In this document: positions 44,108 through 52,934 of the stretch, piece after piece
How positions within the stretch are numbered: position 1 is the stretch's first letter
How the letters are laid out: every line of letters starts with the position of its first letter
NCBI GenBank assembly: GCA_020629635.1
Contig: JAHDCX010000001.1
Coordinates: 201,043-265,042 of the forward strand
DNA length: 64,000 nucleotides
Origin: Acidimicrobiales bacterium
GTDB lineage: Bacteria; Actinomycetota; Acidimicrobiia; Acidimicrobiales; SHLQ01
Reading direction: 5' to 3'
Notes under the pieces: model-generated
What the model saw: the letters and a program-made list of their open reading frames with translations, nothing else
What the model was told of the DNA's origin: nothing
The model's database searches: none
Program-made: the position numbers and the translations under genes

Positions 44108-44980
44108 TCAGCCCTTGCTGGCGCCGACGGCGAGCCCGGAGATGAACTGTCGGCGGAGGGCCAGATAGATCAACACCGTGGGCAGCACGACGATCAACGA
44201 GCCAGCAGCGACGAGGTTGTCGTCGGTGAAGAACTCGCCGGACAGGTTGCGCAACGACGAGGTGATCGGCAGATCCCGACCCTTCTGGACGAGAACCACC
44301 GCCCAGAAATAGTCGTTGTAGATCCACGCGAACTCGAGCGTCGCAAGCGCTCCGAGCGCCGGTCGAGTGAGCGGCATCACGATCTGCCAGTACTGCCGCC
44401 AGAGGCTGGCGCCGTCCACCATGGCGGCTTCGTTGAGTTCCTTCGGAAGCGTCTTCATGTAGTTCGACAACACGAAGGTGCAGAAGCCGGACTGGAACGC
44501 CACATGGATGAGGATCAGCCCGAGAAGGGACCCGCGAAGCTCTCCGGACTCGGAGAAGATCGGAAACTCCGGGATCGGGATCCGGTTGTAGATCTGGAAC
44601 AGCGGCTGGATGATCGCCTGCGGTGGGAGCAGATTTCCAGCGGTGAACAACATCAGCAGGGCGATGTTGAACTTCCACGAGTACCGGCTGACGGCGAAGG
44701 CCACCATGCTCGAGAAGAACAGCACGAGGATCACCGCCGGGATGACGACGATGAACGTCACGAACCAGTGGCGAGGCATGTTGCCGCGCTCCCAGGCGTT
44801 CCGGAAGTTGTCGAGCGTCAGGGTCTCGGGCCACGAGAAGAAACCGTTCGGGTCGACCGACGTCTCGGCGTAGGGGCGAAACGCGCTGATGATCATGCCG
44901 ATGATCGGCAGGAGCCAGATGAACGCAAGCACGAACAAGAACGTCTGGGCGATCACCTGATTGCGGCGGCGCGTGATCAT
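44108..44980 (-). CDS. Carbohydrate ABC importer permease (MalG-type), system B
   Basis: A 290-residue permease from ATG 44980 with six transmembrane helices (QTFLFVLAFIWLLPIIGMII first) and EAA loop NEAAMVDGASLWRQYWQIVMPLTRP. ATG overlaps the upstream TGA (ATGA). It is the third gene of a minus-strand run of binding protein (47342), MalF-type and MalG-type permeases; the ATPase is divergent at 47523. No operator-type palindrome as in system A was found near this operon. Confidence 0.93.
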   Translation of the reverse strand: MITRRRNQVIAQTFLFVLAFIWLLPIIGMIISAFRPYAETSVDPNGFFSWPETLTLDNFRNAWERGNMPRHWFVTFIVVIPAVILVLFFSSMVAFAVSRYSWKFNIALLMLFTAGNLLPPQAIIQPLFQIYNRIPIPEFPIFSESGELRGSLLGLILIHVAFQSGFCTFVLSNYMKTLPKELNEAAMVDGASLWRQYWQIVMPLTRPALGALATLEFAWIYNDYFWAVVLVQKGRDLPITSSLRNLSGEFFTDDNLVAAGSLIVVLPTVLIYLALRRQFISGLAVGASKG

Positions 44981-46002
44981 GACGGCTCCTCCCGGAATGT
45001 CGATCGCAGATACCAGATCACGAACCCGAAGCACAGGAGCAGCAGCATCACGCCGTAGGCCGAGCCGCGGCCGACGTTGCTCGACTCACCGAGGATCGAC
45101 TCGGTCACCAGAATCGAGAGCACGTCGGTGCTGATTGGATTGTTCAACACGTCGATGATGTCGAACACTCGCAGCGCCTCGATCACGGTGATGACCAGGA
45201 TCACGACATTCACGGGCTTGAGCGAGGGGAAGACCACGTTCTTGAAGGCCTGCCATTCGCTCGACCCGTCGATCGCGGCAGCCTCCTTGAGCGACGGATC
45301 GACCGATTTCAGGCCCGCGAGATAGAGCACCATGATGTAGCCGACATGTCGCCAGATCATCGGTGCGATGATCGCCAAGAAGTTCTGGGTGAGTCCGTAC
45401 TCGCCGATCGGAATGATCTGATCCGAGTTGCCGAGCCAGGAGATCTGATCGCCTTCGGCCGTGCGATTCAACAACACGTTCAGCACACCCTGGCGGGGCG
45501 AGTAGATCACGGACTTCCAGATGAAGCCGACCACGGCGAGCGACAGCACCACCGGGAAGTAGAAGACGCTCTGATAGATCGCCGTTCCCTGGAGGTTCTT
45601 GTCGAGGATGTACGCAATCAGGATGCCGAGCGGTGTGGCGACGAGAAAGAGGAACAACAACACCCAGAAGTTGTTCAGCAGCGCCTCGTAGAGGTCCTTC
45701 TCGAAGACCGTGAACAGCTGGCGGTAGTTGCGGGTACCGACCCACTCCATGTTGTCGAACCGGAAACCATTCCAGTTCGTGAACGACAACAGAATCGTGA
45801 TGATGGCCGGCACCCAGATGAGGGTCACATGCAGGAATGTCGGGATCCCGACCATTGTGGTCAGGACCCGTCGGTCCGTGTCGGTCAGCAACGAGTACCG
45901 CCGTCGTCGACCCCCTGAGGAGGCCGACGACGACGGCTCGTCGTTCGGGGTTTCGTCCGCCGACTCGAGCGAGTCACCGGAGGGGTTGTGCGTCGCGGTC
46001 AC
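44977..46002 (-). CDS. Carbohydrate ABC importer permease (MalF-type), system B
   Basis: A 341-residue permease from GTG 46002. A cytoplasmic Ser/Asp/Glu-rich N-terminus (about 1-45) precedes six transmembrane helices (first ILLSFTNWNGF region after FLHVTLIWVPAII) and EAA loop KEAAAIDGSSEWQAFKNVVFPSLKP. It lies 14 bases downstream of the binding protein gene and is coupled to the MalG-type gene. The substrate is probably an oligosaccharide, given the neighbouring lacZ. Confidence 0.93.
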   Translation of the reverse strand: MTATHNPSGDSLESADETPNDEPSSSASSGGRRRRYSLLTDTDRRVLTTMVGIPTFLHVTLIWVPAIITILLSFTNWNGFRFDNMEWVGTRNYRQLFTVFEKDLYEALLNNFWVLLFLFLVATPLGILIAYILDKNLQGTAIYQSVFYFPVVLSLAVVGFIWKSVIYSPRQGVLNVLLNRTAEGDQISWLGNSDQIIPIGEYGLTQNFLAIIAPMIWRHVGYIMVLYLAGLKSVDPSLKEAAAIDGSSEWQAFKNVVFPSLKPVNVVILVITVIEALRVFDIIDVLNNPISTDVLSILVTESILGESSNVGRGSAYGVMLLLLCFGFVIWYLRSTFREEPS

Positions 46003-46016
46003 CGGACGAGCCCCGA

Positions 46017-47342
46017 TCAGCTGCCGGAGTTGAAGTCAGCGAAGATCGCGACCTTCTTCTCCTCGAGGTCGGCCAACAGGGTGTCGACGTCGCCCGGGCT
46101 CTCGATGAACTCCGCGAACATGTCGCCGGCAGCGCCAGCGAAGTCCGGGATGGTGTCACGGTCGAGGAACTGGGAGATGCCGGTCGCCGCCGACGCGAGC
46201 GCCGAAGACTTCTTCTGCAGGTCGTTGTAGACGCTGGTGTTTGCACCCGAGTTGGAGGCCACGACCGAGGGATCCTCGGACAGGTAGGCGTCCTGCGCGA
46301 GCGGCGTCGACATGTGCAGCAGCATCTCCTTCGCCGCTGCCTCGTTGGTGGGCTCGGCGACCATCTGCCAACCATCGATCGGCGCATCGAGCGCCGCCGC
46401 ACCGATCTCTGGATCGAGCTCGGGGAAGTTGAAGAAGTCCATCACCGACGCATCGGTGAGCGCCGATGCGGCGAAGGTGCCGAGCAGGTACATGCCCACG
46501 CGGCCTTCTTCCATGTCGATGGCGGCTTCCTGCCAGGTGCGGCCATTGGCGCCTTCCTGGTGGAACGGAAGCAGATCCGCCCACGTGCTGAACACGGCGC
46601 GGGTGCGGTCATCGGTCCACGACTCGTTTCCGCCCATCAGGTCGACGTGATAGTCGTAGCCGTTGATGCGCAGGTTGAGTGCGTCGAACGTGCCCATGAT
46701 CGGCCACTTGCCGTCGTTGGCGAACGCGAACGGCGTGATGCCGGCGCTCATCATGTCTTCGGCGAGGCTGAGGAGTTCATCCTGGTTGGTGGGTTCGCTC
46801 CAGCCGTTCTCCGAGAAGACGTTCTTGTTGTAGTTGACGGCCCACGTGTAGAAGTTCGTCGGCACGAAGTACTGGTTGCCGTCCGAGGCGGTCGATGCAG
46901 CCTTGAAGCCTTCGCCCAGCCCCGAGATGTTGTCCCACACGTCGGAGATGTCACCGACGAGGCCCTGATCCGCAAAGAACTTGTTGCGGAATCCGGCGAA
47001 CCAGGCGAGAACGTCGTCGTCCTGAGCCTGCAGGATCGTCGTGATGTTCTCCTGGTACGTGTTGTGGTCGAGCGTGTTGATCACGACGTCGACGTCTGCG
47101 TTCGGGAAGGCATCGACGACGGCCTGAAGGCCGGCCTTGGGCGCCTCGTCCGAGGCGTTGGATCCCATGTTGAGCGTTCCGGATGCCGATCCGATCTCGC
47201 CGCTGAAGCCATCGTCCCCACCACACGCGGTGAGAATGCCGCCACCGGCGACGACGAGGCCGCCTGCGGCAGCGCCCTTGAGTACCGAACGGCGCTTGAC
47301 GTGGCCGTCCCACGCGGTCGGCGAAGGATACGAGTGAGTCAT
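46017..47342 (-). CDS. Carbohydrate ABC importer substrate-binding lipoprotein, system B
   Basis: A 441-residue binding protein with a Tat-type signal (KRRSVLKG near residues 16-23) ending in lipobox LTAC, unlike the Sec-type signal of the system A protein. VINTLDHNTYQENITTILQAQDDDVLAW and PTNFYTWAVNYNKNVFSENGW are typical MalE/UgpB-like blocks. Start ATG 47342; upstream frame to 47432 is unconserved. It heads the system B operon, divergent from its ATPase. Confidence 0.93.
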   Translation of the reverse strand: MTHSYPSPTAWDGHVKRRSVLKGAAAGGLVVAGGGILTACGGDDGFSGEIGSASGTLNMGSNASDEAPKAGLQAVVDAFPNADVDVVINTLDHNTYQENITTILQAQDDDVLAWFAGFRNKFFADQGLVGDISDVWDNISGLGEGFKAASTASDGNQYFVPTNFYTWAVNYNKNVFSENGWSEPTNQDELLSLAEDMMSAGITPFAFANDGKWPIMGTFDALNLRINGYDYHVDLMGGNESWTDDRTRAVFSTWADLLPFHQEGANGRTWQEAAIDMEEGRVGMYLLGTFAASALTDASVMDFFNFPELDPEIGAAALDAPIDGWQMVAEPTNEAAAKEMLLHMSTPLAQDAYLSEDPSVVASNSGANTSVYNDLQKKSSALASAATGISQFLDRDTIPDFAGAAGDMFAEFIESPGDVDTLLADLEEKKVAIFADFNSGS

Positions 47343-47522
47343 GGTGGATTCCCCTCCTGATTTTCCGGCGTTTGCCGGGACTCGGCGGAGGGCCGCCATG
47401 GTGCGCTGCCCCCCGGAATTGCACAGTTTCATGTTCTGTCGAGACCCGTCAAGGCGGGCACGGTTGTGGACCGGCCTGACGAGCCGGCCTATTGTCGCAC
47501 GACCAAGGGGGGAGATTGGGCC
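47343..47522. promoter_or_regulatory. Divergent promoter region of importer B
   Basis: 180 bases between binding protein B and ATPase B. A GGGGGAG ribosome binding site precedes ATG 47523. No CG-centred palindrome like that of system A is seen, so regulation is probably different. Promoter boxes not assigned. Confidence 0.4.
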
Positions 47523-48692
47523 ATGGCATCAGTCGAATTGAAGAAGGTTCAGAAGGTCTACGACGGAGCGGTCGATCCGGCGGTCAATGACCTCGATCTG
47601 GAGATCGAGGACGGCGAGTTCATCGTGTTCGTGGGCCCGTCTGGCTGCGGGAAGTCGACGGCGCTGCGGATGATCGCCGGTCTCGAGCAGATCACTGGCG
47701 GTGAGTGTGTGATCGGCGATCGGGTGGTCAACGACATCCCGCCGAAGGACCGCGACATCGCAATGGTGTTCCAGAACTACGCGCTGTACCCCCACATGAC
47801 GGTCGCCCGGAATCTCGACTATCCGCTGCGGATCGCTGGTGTGGAGAAAGCCGAGCTCGACGAGCGCGTGACGCAGATTGCGCGGACCCTTCAGCTGACC
47901 GAACTGCTCGAGCGCAAGCCGTCGCAGCTCTCCGGCGGCCAGCGCCAGCGGGTGGCGATGGGTCGGGCGCTCATCCGTCGTCCAGCGGTCTTCTTGATGG
48001 ACGAACCGCTGTCGAACCTCGACGCCAAGCTGCGCGTCTCGATGCGCTCGGAGATCGCACGGATCCAAGAAGAGCTCGGTGTGACGACCGTGTACGTCAC
48101 TCACGACCAGGTCGAAGCGATGACCATGGGCGACCGTGTCATGGTGCTCAACGCCGGCAAGCTCCAGCAGGTCGCCCCGCCCGAGGTGCTCTACAACAAG
48201 CCCGGGAACGTGTTCGTGGCGGGTTTCATCGGTTCGCCGGCGATGAACCTCTGGCAGTCCAAATATTCGATCGATGGCGACGGTGGCTGGGTCGAACTCG
48301 GTGGGCAGCAGGTCTCGGTGCCCTCGGCCACCGCGGAGCGGATCGGACTCGGCGCGTACGCCGGCAAGGACATCACCGTCGGAATCCGTCCCGACGATGT
48401 GCACGACGACGCCACCGATGAGTCGTCTGGCTCGGTCAACGTGACGGTGAAGGTCCGTGAGGCGCTCGGGTCCGAGGTGATCTGCCACTTCGACGCCGGC
48501 GTGTCCCGCATGATCATCGACGACCCCGATCTCGAAGAGATGATGGCCGAGGGAATGGCTCCCGACATCGACTTCGTCGGCCGTTTCTCACCCGAGAGCG
48601 ACGTCCAGCCGGGCGAGGAACGGCGCGTCCGATTCGACGTCAACAAGCTGCACTTCTTCGACGCCGAGTCGGGGCTCCGCATCGACACCTAG
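47523..48692 (+). CDS. Carbohydrate ABC importer ATPase (UgpC/MsmK-like), system B
   Basis: A 389-residue MalK-type ATPase with Walker [11 protein letters not shown]-loop [10 protein letters not shown], signature LSGGQRQR, Walker [12 protein letters not shown], and a TOBE/OB regulatory C-terminus ending KLHFFDAESGLRIDT. Start ATG 47523 has GGGGGAG upstream. It is divergent from the binding protein gene and is closely similar in core to the ATPase at 26584, suggesting paralogues. It ends eight bases from the convergent helicase gene. Confidence 0.94.
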   Translation: MASVELKKVQKVYDGAVDPAVNDLDLEIEDGEFIVFVGPSGCGKSTALRMIAGLEQITGGECVIGDRVVNDIPPKDRDIAMVFQNYALYPHMTVARNLDYPLRIAGVEKAELDERVTQIARTLQLTELLERKPSQLSGGQRQRVAMGRALIRRPAVFLMDEPLSNLDAKLRVSMRSEIARIQEELGVTTVYVTHDQVEAMTMGDRVMVLNAGKLQQVAPPEVLYNKPGNVFVAGFIGSPAMNLWQSKYSIDGDGGWVELGGQQVSVPSATAERIGLGAYAGKDITVGIRPDDVHDDATDESSGSVNVTVKVREALGSEVICHFDAGVSRMIIDDPDLEEMMAEGMAPDIDFVGRFSPESDVQPGEERRVRFDVNKLHFFDAESGLRIDT

Positions 48693-48700
48693 GGGATCGG

Positions 48701-50383
48701 TCAGTCCGTCCAGCGGCGGGTCTTGACTTTCTTGCCCTTGACCGTCGTTTTCCCGAGGCGGGCGACCACCTCGTCGACGGCGTCTTCAGGCACGCCGACC
48801 ACCGAGTGATGTTCGGTGATGCGGATCGGGCCGATCTCCGATCCCGCCAATCCCGTTTCGTTTGCGATGGCGCCGACGAGGTCACCGGGTCGGATGCCCT
48901 TGTTGCGGCCCGCGCCGACATACACCCATCCGGGGCTCGCGTCGGCGTTTCGGCTGCGGTCGCGGCCGGCCTTCGACTTCGGGCCCTTCCTGCCGTTTCG
49001 GTCCGTTCGGTCCTTGCGACGCGGCCGGGTCACGGAAGCGTCCTCGATCTCCGCGACGTCTGCCGAGCCGGAGCCGAGAAGAAGGGTGAGCGACGCACGC
49101 AGGATGTCTTCGTCGCTGTGGTGCGAGCCGACCACCGTCCGAATCTGTTCGACCGTACCCGCAGCCGCCTCGGGCTTGTCGAGGAGCTCGCGCAACGACT
49201 CGCCCAAACGGCGAACGCCTGCGGCCTCGACATCGGCCACGGTTGGTAGCGGCGCAACCGGGATGTCCGATCTCGTCGATCGGGCGATGCGGTCGACGAG
49301 ATCGCGTTGGCGTGGAGTGGCGAGTGAGATCGCCACGCCGCGGCGCCCCGCACGACCGACTCGACCGACGCGGTGGGTGTAGACGTCGGGCGAGGTCGGA
49401 AGGTCGAAGTTGACCACGTGGCTGAGGTGATCGATGTCAAGGCCGCGAGCGGCGACGTCGGTGGCGATCAACAGGGACGCCGTGCGATCTCGAAGCCGAG
49501 CGAGCACCCGATCGCGCTGCGCTTGATCCATGCCGCCGTGCAGGGCCTCAGTCCGGATGTTGCGACCGTTCATCGCGACCGTGAGTTCGTCGACGTCGGT
49601 CCTGGTCTTGCAGAACACGATGGCGGCGGACGGTGGGTCGGCCGCAAGAATCCGGCCGAGCGCAGCAGGCTTGTCCTTCTTGTGGACGAGGTGGACCCGC
49701 TGGTCGACGAGCACCGGCTCATCGTCTCCTCGCTGCGGTCGGAGGTCGATCGTTTCGGGGTCCGACAGGTGTGTCGAGGCGATCTCGCGGATCCGTCGCG
49801 GCAACGTGGCGGAGAAGAGGATCGTCTGACGATCCGGTGGCGTCGCACCGAGGATTGCGTCGATGTCTTCGGCGAAGCCCATCTCGAGCATCTCGTCGGC
49901 TTCGTCGAGGACGACCGCATCCAGCTGCGCGAGGTCGAGCGTTCCTCGACGCAGGTGGTCCATGACCCGCCCTGGCGTTCCGACGACGATGGCGGGCCGG
50001 TCCTTGAGCGAGCGCAACTGTGGGCCGATCGGGCTGCCTCCCGTGAGGCAGGACACGTGGGTTCCCAGCTCAGCGCCGTAGTCGCGGATCGCCTCGGCCA
50101 CCTGAGTTGCCAGCTCTCGGGTCGGAGCGAGAACCAGAGCCTGCACGGTCTTCGTGTGATGGGTCCGATCGAGAAGCGGCAGGGCGAACGCTGCGGTCTT
50201 GCCGGTACCGGTCGCGGCGCGGCCGAGAAGGTCGCGCCGCAGCAGGAGAGTGGGAATCGCCGCAGTCTGGATCGGCGATGGTGTCTCGTAGCCGCGGCGG
50301 TCGAGTGCTGCAAGGAGCTCTGGTCGGAGCCCGAGGTCGGCGAATGTCGCCTCGGGATTCGAGTTCGGGGCGTCGGTGTCCAT
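48701..50383 (-). CDS. DEAD-box RNA helicase with DbpA-type RNA-binding domain
   Basis: A 560-residue cold-shock/ribosome-assembly type helicase. Motifs: Q (TFADLGLRPELLAAL ... PIQTAAIP), I (AATGTGKT), Ia (PTRELATQ), II (DEAD in VVLDEADEMLEMGF), III (SAT), V (TDVAARGLDI), VI (HRVGRVGRAG). After a basic Arg/Lys-rich linker (about 450-475), a DbpA-like RRM fold (WVYVGAGRNKGIRPGDLVGAIANE ... KKVKTRRW) closes the protein. Start ATG 50383 follows a GGAGGG site; ATG 50401 is an alternative. It resembles CsdA/DeaD/CshA; the exact orthologue is not fixed. Confidence 0.93.
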   Translation of the reverse strand: MDTDAPNSNPEATFADLGLRPELLAALDRRGYETPSPIQTAAIPTLLLRRDLLGRAATGTGKTAAFALPLLDRTHHTKTVQALVLAPTRELATQVAEAIRDYGAELGTHVSCLTGGSPIGPQLRSLKDRPAIVVGTPGRVMDHLRRGTLDLAQLDAVVLDEADEMLEMGFAEDIDAILGATPPDRQTILFSATLPRRIREIASTHLSDPETIDLRPQRGDDEPVLVDQRVHLVHKKDKPAALGRILAADPPSAAIVFCKTRTDVDELTVAMNGRNIRTEALHGGMDQAQRDRVLARLRDRTASLLIATDVAARGLDIDHLSHVVNFDLPTSPDVYTHRVGRVGRAGRRGVAISLATPRQRDLVDRIARSTRSDIPVAPLPTVADVEAAGVRRLGESLRELLDKPEAAAGTVEQIRTVVGSHHSDEDILRASLTLLLGSGSADVAEIEDASVTRPRRKDRTDRNGRKGPKSKAGRDRSRNADASPGWVYVGAGRNKGIRPGDLVGAIANETGLAGSEIGPIRITEHHSVVGVPEDAVDEVVARLGKTTVKGKKVKTRRWTD

Positions 50384-50484
50384 GCGCGCCCTCCATGGCA
50401 ACGTCTGCCCGGATCGGGCCGCTCCACGTTACGGGCTGGATCGGGTCGCCCCATGCGCCATCGGTCTCATCTGGACACGCTCGC

Positions 50485-50490
50485 TAGAGT
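50485..50490 (+). promoter_or_regulatory. -10 box of leaderless oxygenase transcript
   Basis: TAGAGT ends six bases before ATG 50497 with no ribosome binding site between. Confidence 0.5.
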
Positions 50491-50496
50491 TCAGCC

Positions 50497-51447
50497 ATGG
50501 GCATTGGGGTCACCACCGTCGAATTGTCCTCGGACAGTTTCTCTGATGATCTCGATCGAGCGCTTTCCGGGTCAGGGTTCGTCGAGCTCGTCGAGCACGG
50601 CTTCGATCCGCACGCAACGGCGGCGTTCCGGGTGGCCTGTGACGCCTTCTTCTCGCTCACCAGCGACGTGAAGGCCGCGCATGTCGTCGACGAACCGCTC
50701 GCCAATCGTGGCTGGCGCGCGCCCGGTAGCGAGTCGCTCGCCTACAGCCTCGGGAGGGATGCGCCGGCCGACGTGTTCGAGAGCTTCAACATGGGTGCGA
50801 TGGGTCGAGGTGCTTCGGAGTTCCACGGCACGACGCCGTGGCCCGATGAGGTCGTCCCCGGGTTTTCCGACGCAGCGCACGCAATGCTCGGGGCCTTCGA
50901 AGCGCTGAGCCGACGCCTTGATCGAGTTCTGGGTGAACGACTCGGTGTGGACCTCGAATCGGTGAGCAACGCCGGCCCCGACATGATGGCGGCGATCGAC
51001 TATCACACCGGACACACGGAGGCGTTCGAGGACGGCCAGCTCCGGATGGGTGCCCACAGCGACTACACCACGTTCACGATGCTGCTCGCAGATCCGGTGC
51101 CGGGCTTGCAGATCGTTGGGTCCGACGGTCGATGGGTCGACGTTCAGCCCGCACCCGGAGCGCTCTTGATGAACGTGGGTGATCTCCTCGCGATGCTGTC
51201 GAATGACCGGTACCCATCGACGTTGCATCGGGTGGTCCCGCCGCGCCGCGCGGCCGGTGCGAGTCGACGATCGGTTGCCTACTTCCATTACCCGAACCTC
51301 GACGTCGAGGTTGCGCCGGCGGTAGACAGCGAGGCGCACTACGAGCCCATCACGGTCGAAGCCCACCTGCGCTCCAAACTGGCCGCCCCGAAGACCCACA
51401 AACGCTCAACCGGTGTGTCGACGCTCGCTGGACGTCTCGATCGCTGA
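50497..51447 (+). CDS. 2-oxoglutarate/Fe(II)-dependent oxygenase (isopenicillin N synthase-like)
   Basis: A 316-residue double-stranded beta-helix oxygenase. The iron ligands are H187 and D189 in GAHSDYTTFT and H244 in LHRVVPP; the 2-oxoglutarate arginine is in RRSVAYF about 15 residues later. N-terminal GFVELVEHGFDPHATAAFRVACDAFF is the family's DIOX_N region. Substrate unknown. The next gene is a convergent IclR regulator 15 bases away, followed by an FAD oxidoreductase pair, so a role in small-molecule or amine breakdown is possible but not shown. Confidence 0.88.
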   Translation: MGIGVTTVELSSDSFSDDLDRALSGSGFVELVEHGFDPHATAAFRVACDAFFSLTSDVKAAHVVDEPLANRGWRAPGSESLAYSLGRDAPADVFESFNMGAMGRGASEFHGTTPWPDEVVPGFSDAAHAMLGAFEALSRRLDRVLGERLGVDLESVSNAGPDMMAAIDYHTGHTEAFEDGQLRMGAHSDYTTFTMLLADPVPGLQIVGSDGRWVDVQPAPGALLMNVGDLLAMLSNDRYPSTLHRVVPPRRAAGASRRSVAYFHYPNLDVEVAPAVDSEAHYEPITVEAHLRSKLAAPKTHKRSTGVSTLAGRLDR

Positions 51448-51462
51448 GAGCTCGGCGAGCCG

Positions 51463-52134
51463 TTAGCTCGAGTCTCGCAGCGACAGCTCGATCGAGCGGG
51501 CCGTGTCGAGCACGGCGCCCTCCGAGTCGTGCGTGTCCGCGGGTTCGAACCGCGAGGCTGGGCCGAGGAGGGACACTGCGGCGACGACCCGGTCACCCAG
51601 CCAGATGGCGGCACTGATGGCGCCGACGTCGATCTCGACTGCGCCGAGATTTCTGTGGGGGGGTCCAGCCGGCTCGTTCTCGAGGAGCGCCTCGCCCACG
51701 GCTGTGCCCTCGAGCGGTACCGCTCGCCCGACCCAGCCCACGTGGCGGATCGTCTTCGTGCCCTCGGCGGTGGCCAGGTAGAGCGCCTCGTCGCCGGATC
51801 GGACGGCGAGGTAGGCCGACTCGCCGGTCTCCTCGGCGAGGTGCTGCAGGTGGTGCTGGCTTTGCGCCCGAAGCCGGCTCCAGGTCGCAGCGGTCTCGGT
51901 GTGAATCGCGAGTCGGAGCGCCCGGGGCCCGAGCACGTAGGTGTCGTCCTCTCGGCGTTCGACCCATCGGCGCTCGGTCAGCACGCGGAGATGCCGAAGC
52001 GTTGTGCTGGTCGGGATGTCGGTCGCGCGGGCAAGTTTGGTGAGGCCGGCGGGACCGGCGTCGGCGAGTGCCTCGAGGAGGTCGAGGGTTCGTTCGGCGG
52101 AGCGACTCGCGTGAAGCGTGGCGTTGGAGGCCAT
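51463..52134 (-). CDS. IclR-family transcriptional regulator
   Basis: A 223-residue regulator: N-terminal winged HTH (RTLDLLEALADAGPAGLTKLARATDIPTSTTLRHLRVL) and C-terminal effector domain (ESAYLAVRSGDEALYLATAEG, GRAVPLEGTAVGEALL, AAVSLLGPASRF). Start ATG 52134 is favoured because TATCCT on this strand ends six bases upstream. It is divergent from the 52230-54418 gene pair and is the obvious candidate regulator of it. Confidence 0.92.
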   Translation of the reverse strand: MASNATLHASRSAERTLDLLEALADAGPAGLTKLARATDIPTSTTLRHLRVLTERRWVERREDDTYVLGPRALRLAIHTETAATWSRLRAQSQHHLQHLAEETGESAYLAVRSGDEALYLATAEGTKTIRHVGWVGRAVPLEGTAVGEALLENEPAGPPHRNLGAVEIDVGAISAAIWLGDRVVAAVSLLGPASRFEPADTHDSEGAVLDTARSIELSLRDSS

Positions 52135-52140
52135 GTCCAA

Positions 52141-52146
52141 AGGATA
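52141..52146 (-). promoter_or_regulatory. -10 box of leaderless IclR gene
   Basis: TATCCT on the minus strand, six bases before ATG 52134, with no ribosome binding site. Confidence 0.5.
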
Positions 52147-52229
52147 GGGCGCATCGCGCAGATTTCATCTGGTGAAATAGCGTTGCTGCCTGTTGGCAAC
52201 CGGCGGTTTGTCGTGCCATATTCGTCGCC

Positions 52230-52934
52230 GTGACCGCACCCGCTGGTCCGGTCGAACTCGCGCCGGACGAGACCACCGCTGCGCACCCCTGCGCGGATGT
52301 GGCCCACTACCCGCGCGATCTCGCGCTGATGAACTACCTGCTGCAGGACATGCGAGCGCTGATCCGGTCGGCAGCCGCAGGAAGACGCACGATCACTGCG
52401 CACGAGCGTGTCGAATGGCGAGTGCACGACCTGCTCCGCCGGACCATCGTGTGCGACCCCGATGCAATTGTCGACGCCCGCACGATGCACGTCGTCGGGT
52501 TCTTCAGCGACCGCGCCATCGACGTCGACCGCACACCCCTCTACGACGCCGAAGACGGGCTTCTCGACCGTCTGCGGCACCACCGCGGGATGCTGAGCTA
52601 CAGCTCGATGGAACTCATCGACGACCATTGGGCAAACCTCGTCATCCACGACGCGCCGTCGGACCGAGACGATTGGCGGGCCGATCCGGTGCACACCGCT
52701 GCGGTCAACGACATCTCGCCCACCGTCTACAACTCCGTTCGGATCCACATCGGGTGTCTGCTCGACGGTGTCGTCGGATCGAACACCATCCTGCTCGAGC
52801 GAAGCGCCTACTTCGACTATCAGAGCTCGCCCCACTGGCAGGCCACCCGCGCACTTCCCGGTGCGATCAGCGAGCGCCTCGCCGGCCCACCCCATCACGA
52901 CAACAGCCTGCCCGACCTGGAGGAACACCGATGA
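52230..52934 (+). CDS. Protein of unknown function coupled to an FAD oxidoreductase
   Basis: A 234-residue soluble protein, not recognised. It begins at GTG 52230, with CATATT seven bases upstream, and its last bases overlap the next ATG (ATGA), so it is translated together with the FAD oxidoreductase. The sequence has a helical N-terminus (LALMNYLLQDMRALIRSAAAG) and a beta-rich middle (GMLSYSSMELIDDHWANLVIHD ... VRIHIGCLLDGVVGSNTILLER). No signal peptide or membrane segment. The coupling suggests a partner or a second subunit of the same reaction; a ferredoxin- or cupin-like role cannot be supported. Confidence 0.8.
   Translation: MTAPAGPVELAPDETTAAHPCADVAHYPRDLALMNYLLQDMRALIRSAAAGRRTITAHERVEWRVHDLLRRTIVCDPDAIVDARTMHVVGFFSDRAIDVDRTPLYDAEDGLLDRLRHHRGMLSYSSMELIDDHWANLVIHDAPSDRDDWRADPVHTAAVNDISPTVYNSVRIHIGCLLDGVVGSNTILLERSAYFDYQSSPHWQATRALPGAISERLAGPPHHDNSLPDLEEHR

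Noticed and set aside
47420-47450. Possible operator palindrome ACAG...CTGT between binding protein B and ATPase B
   Set aside because: Only four bases of symmetry per side; expected by chance in sequence of this length.
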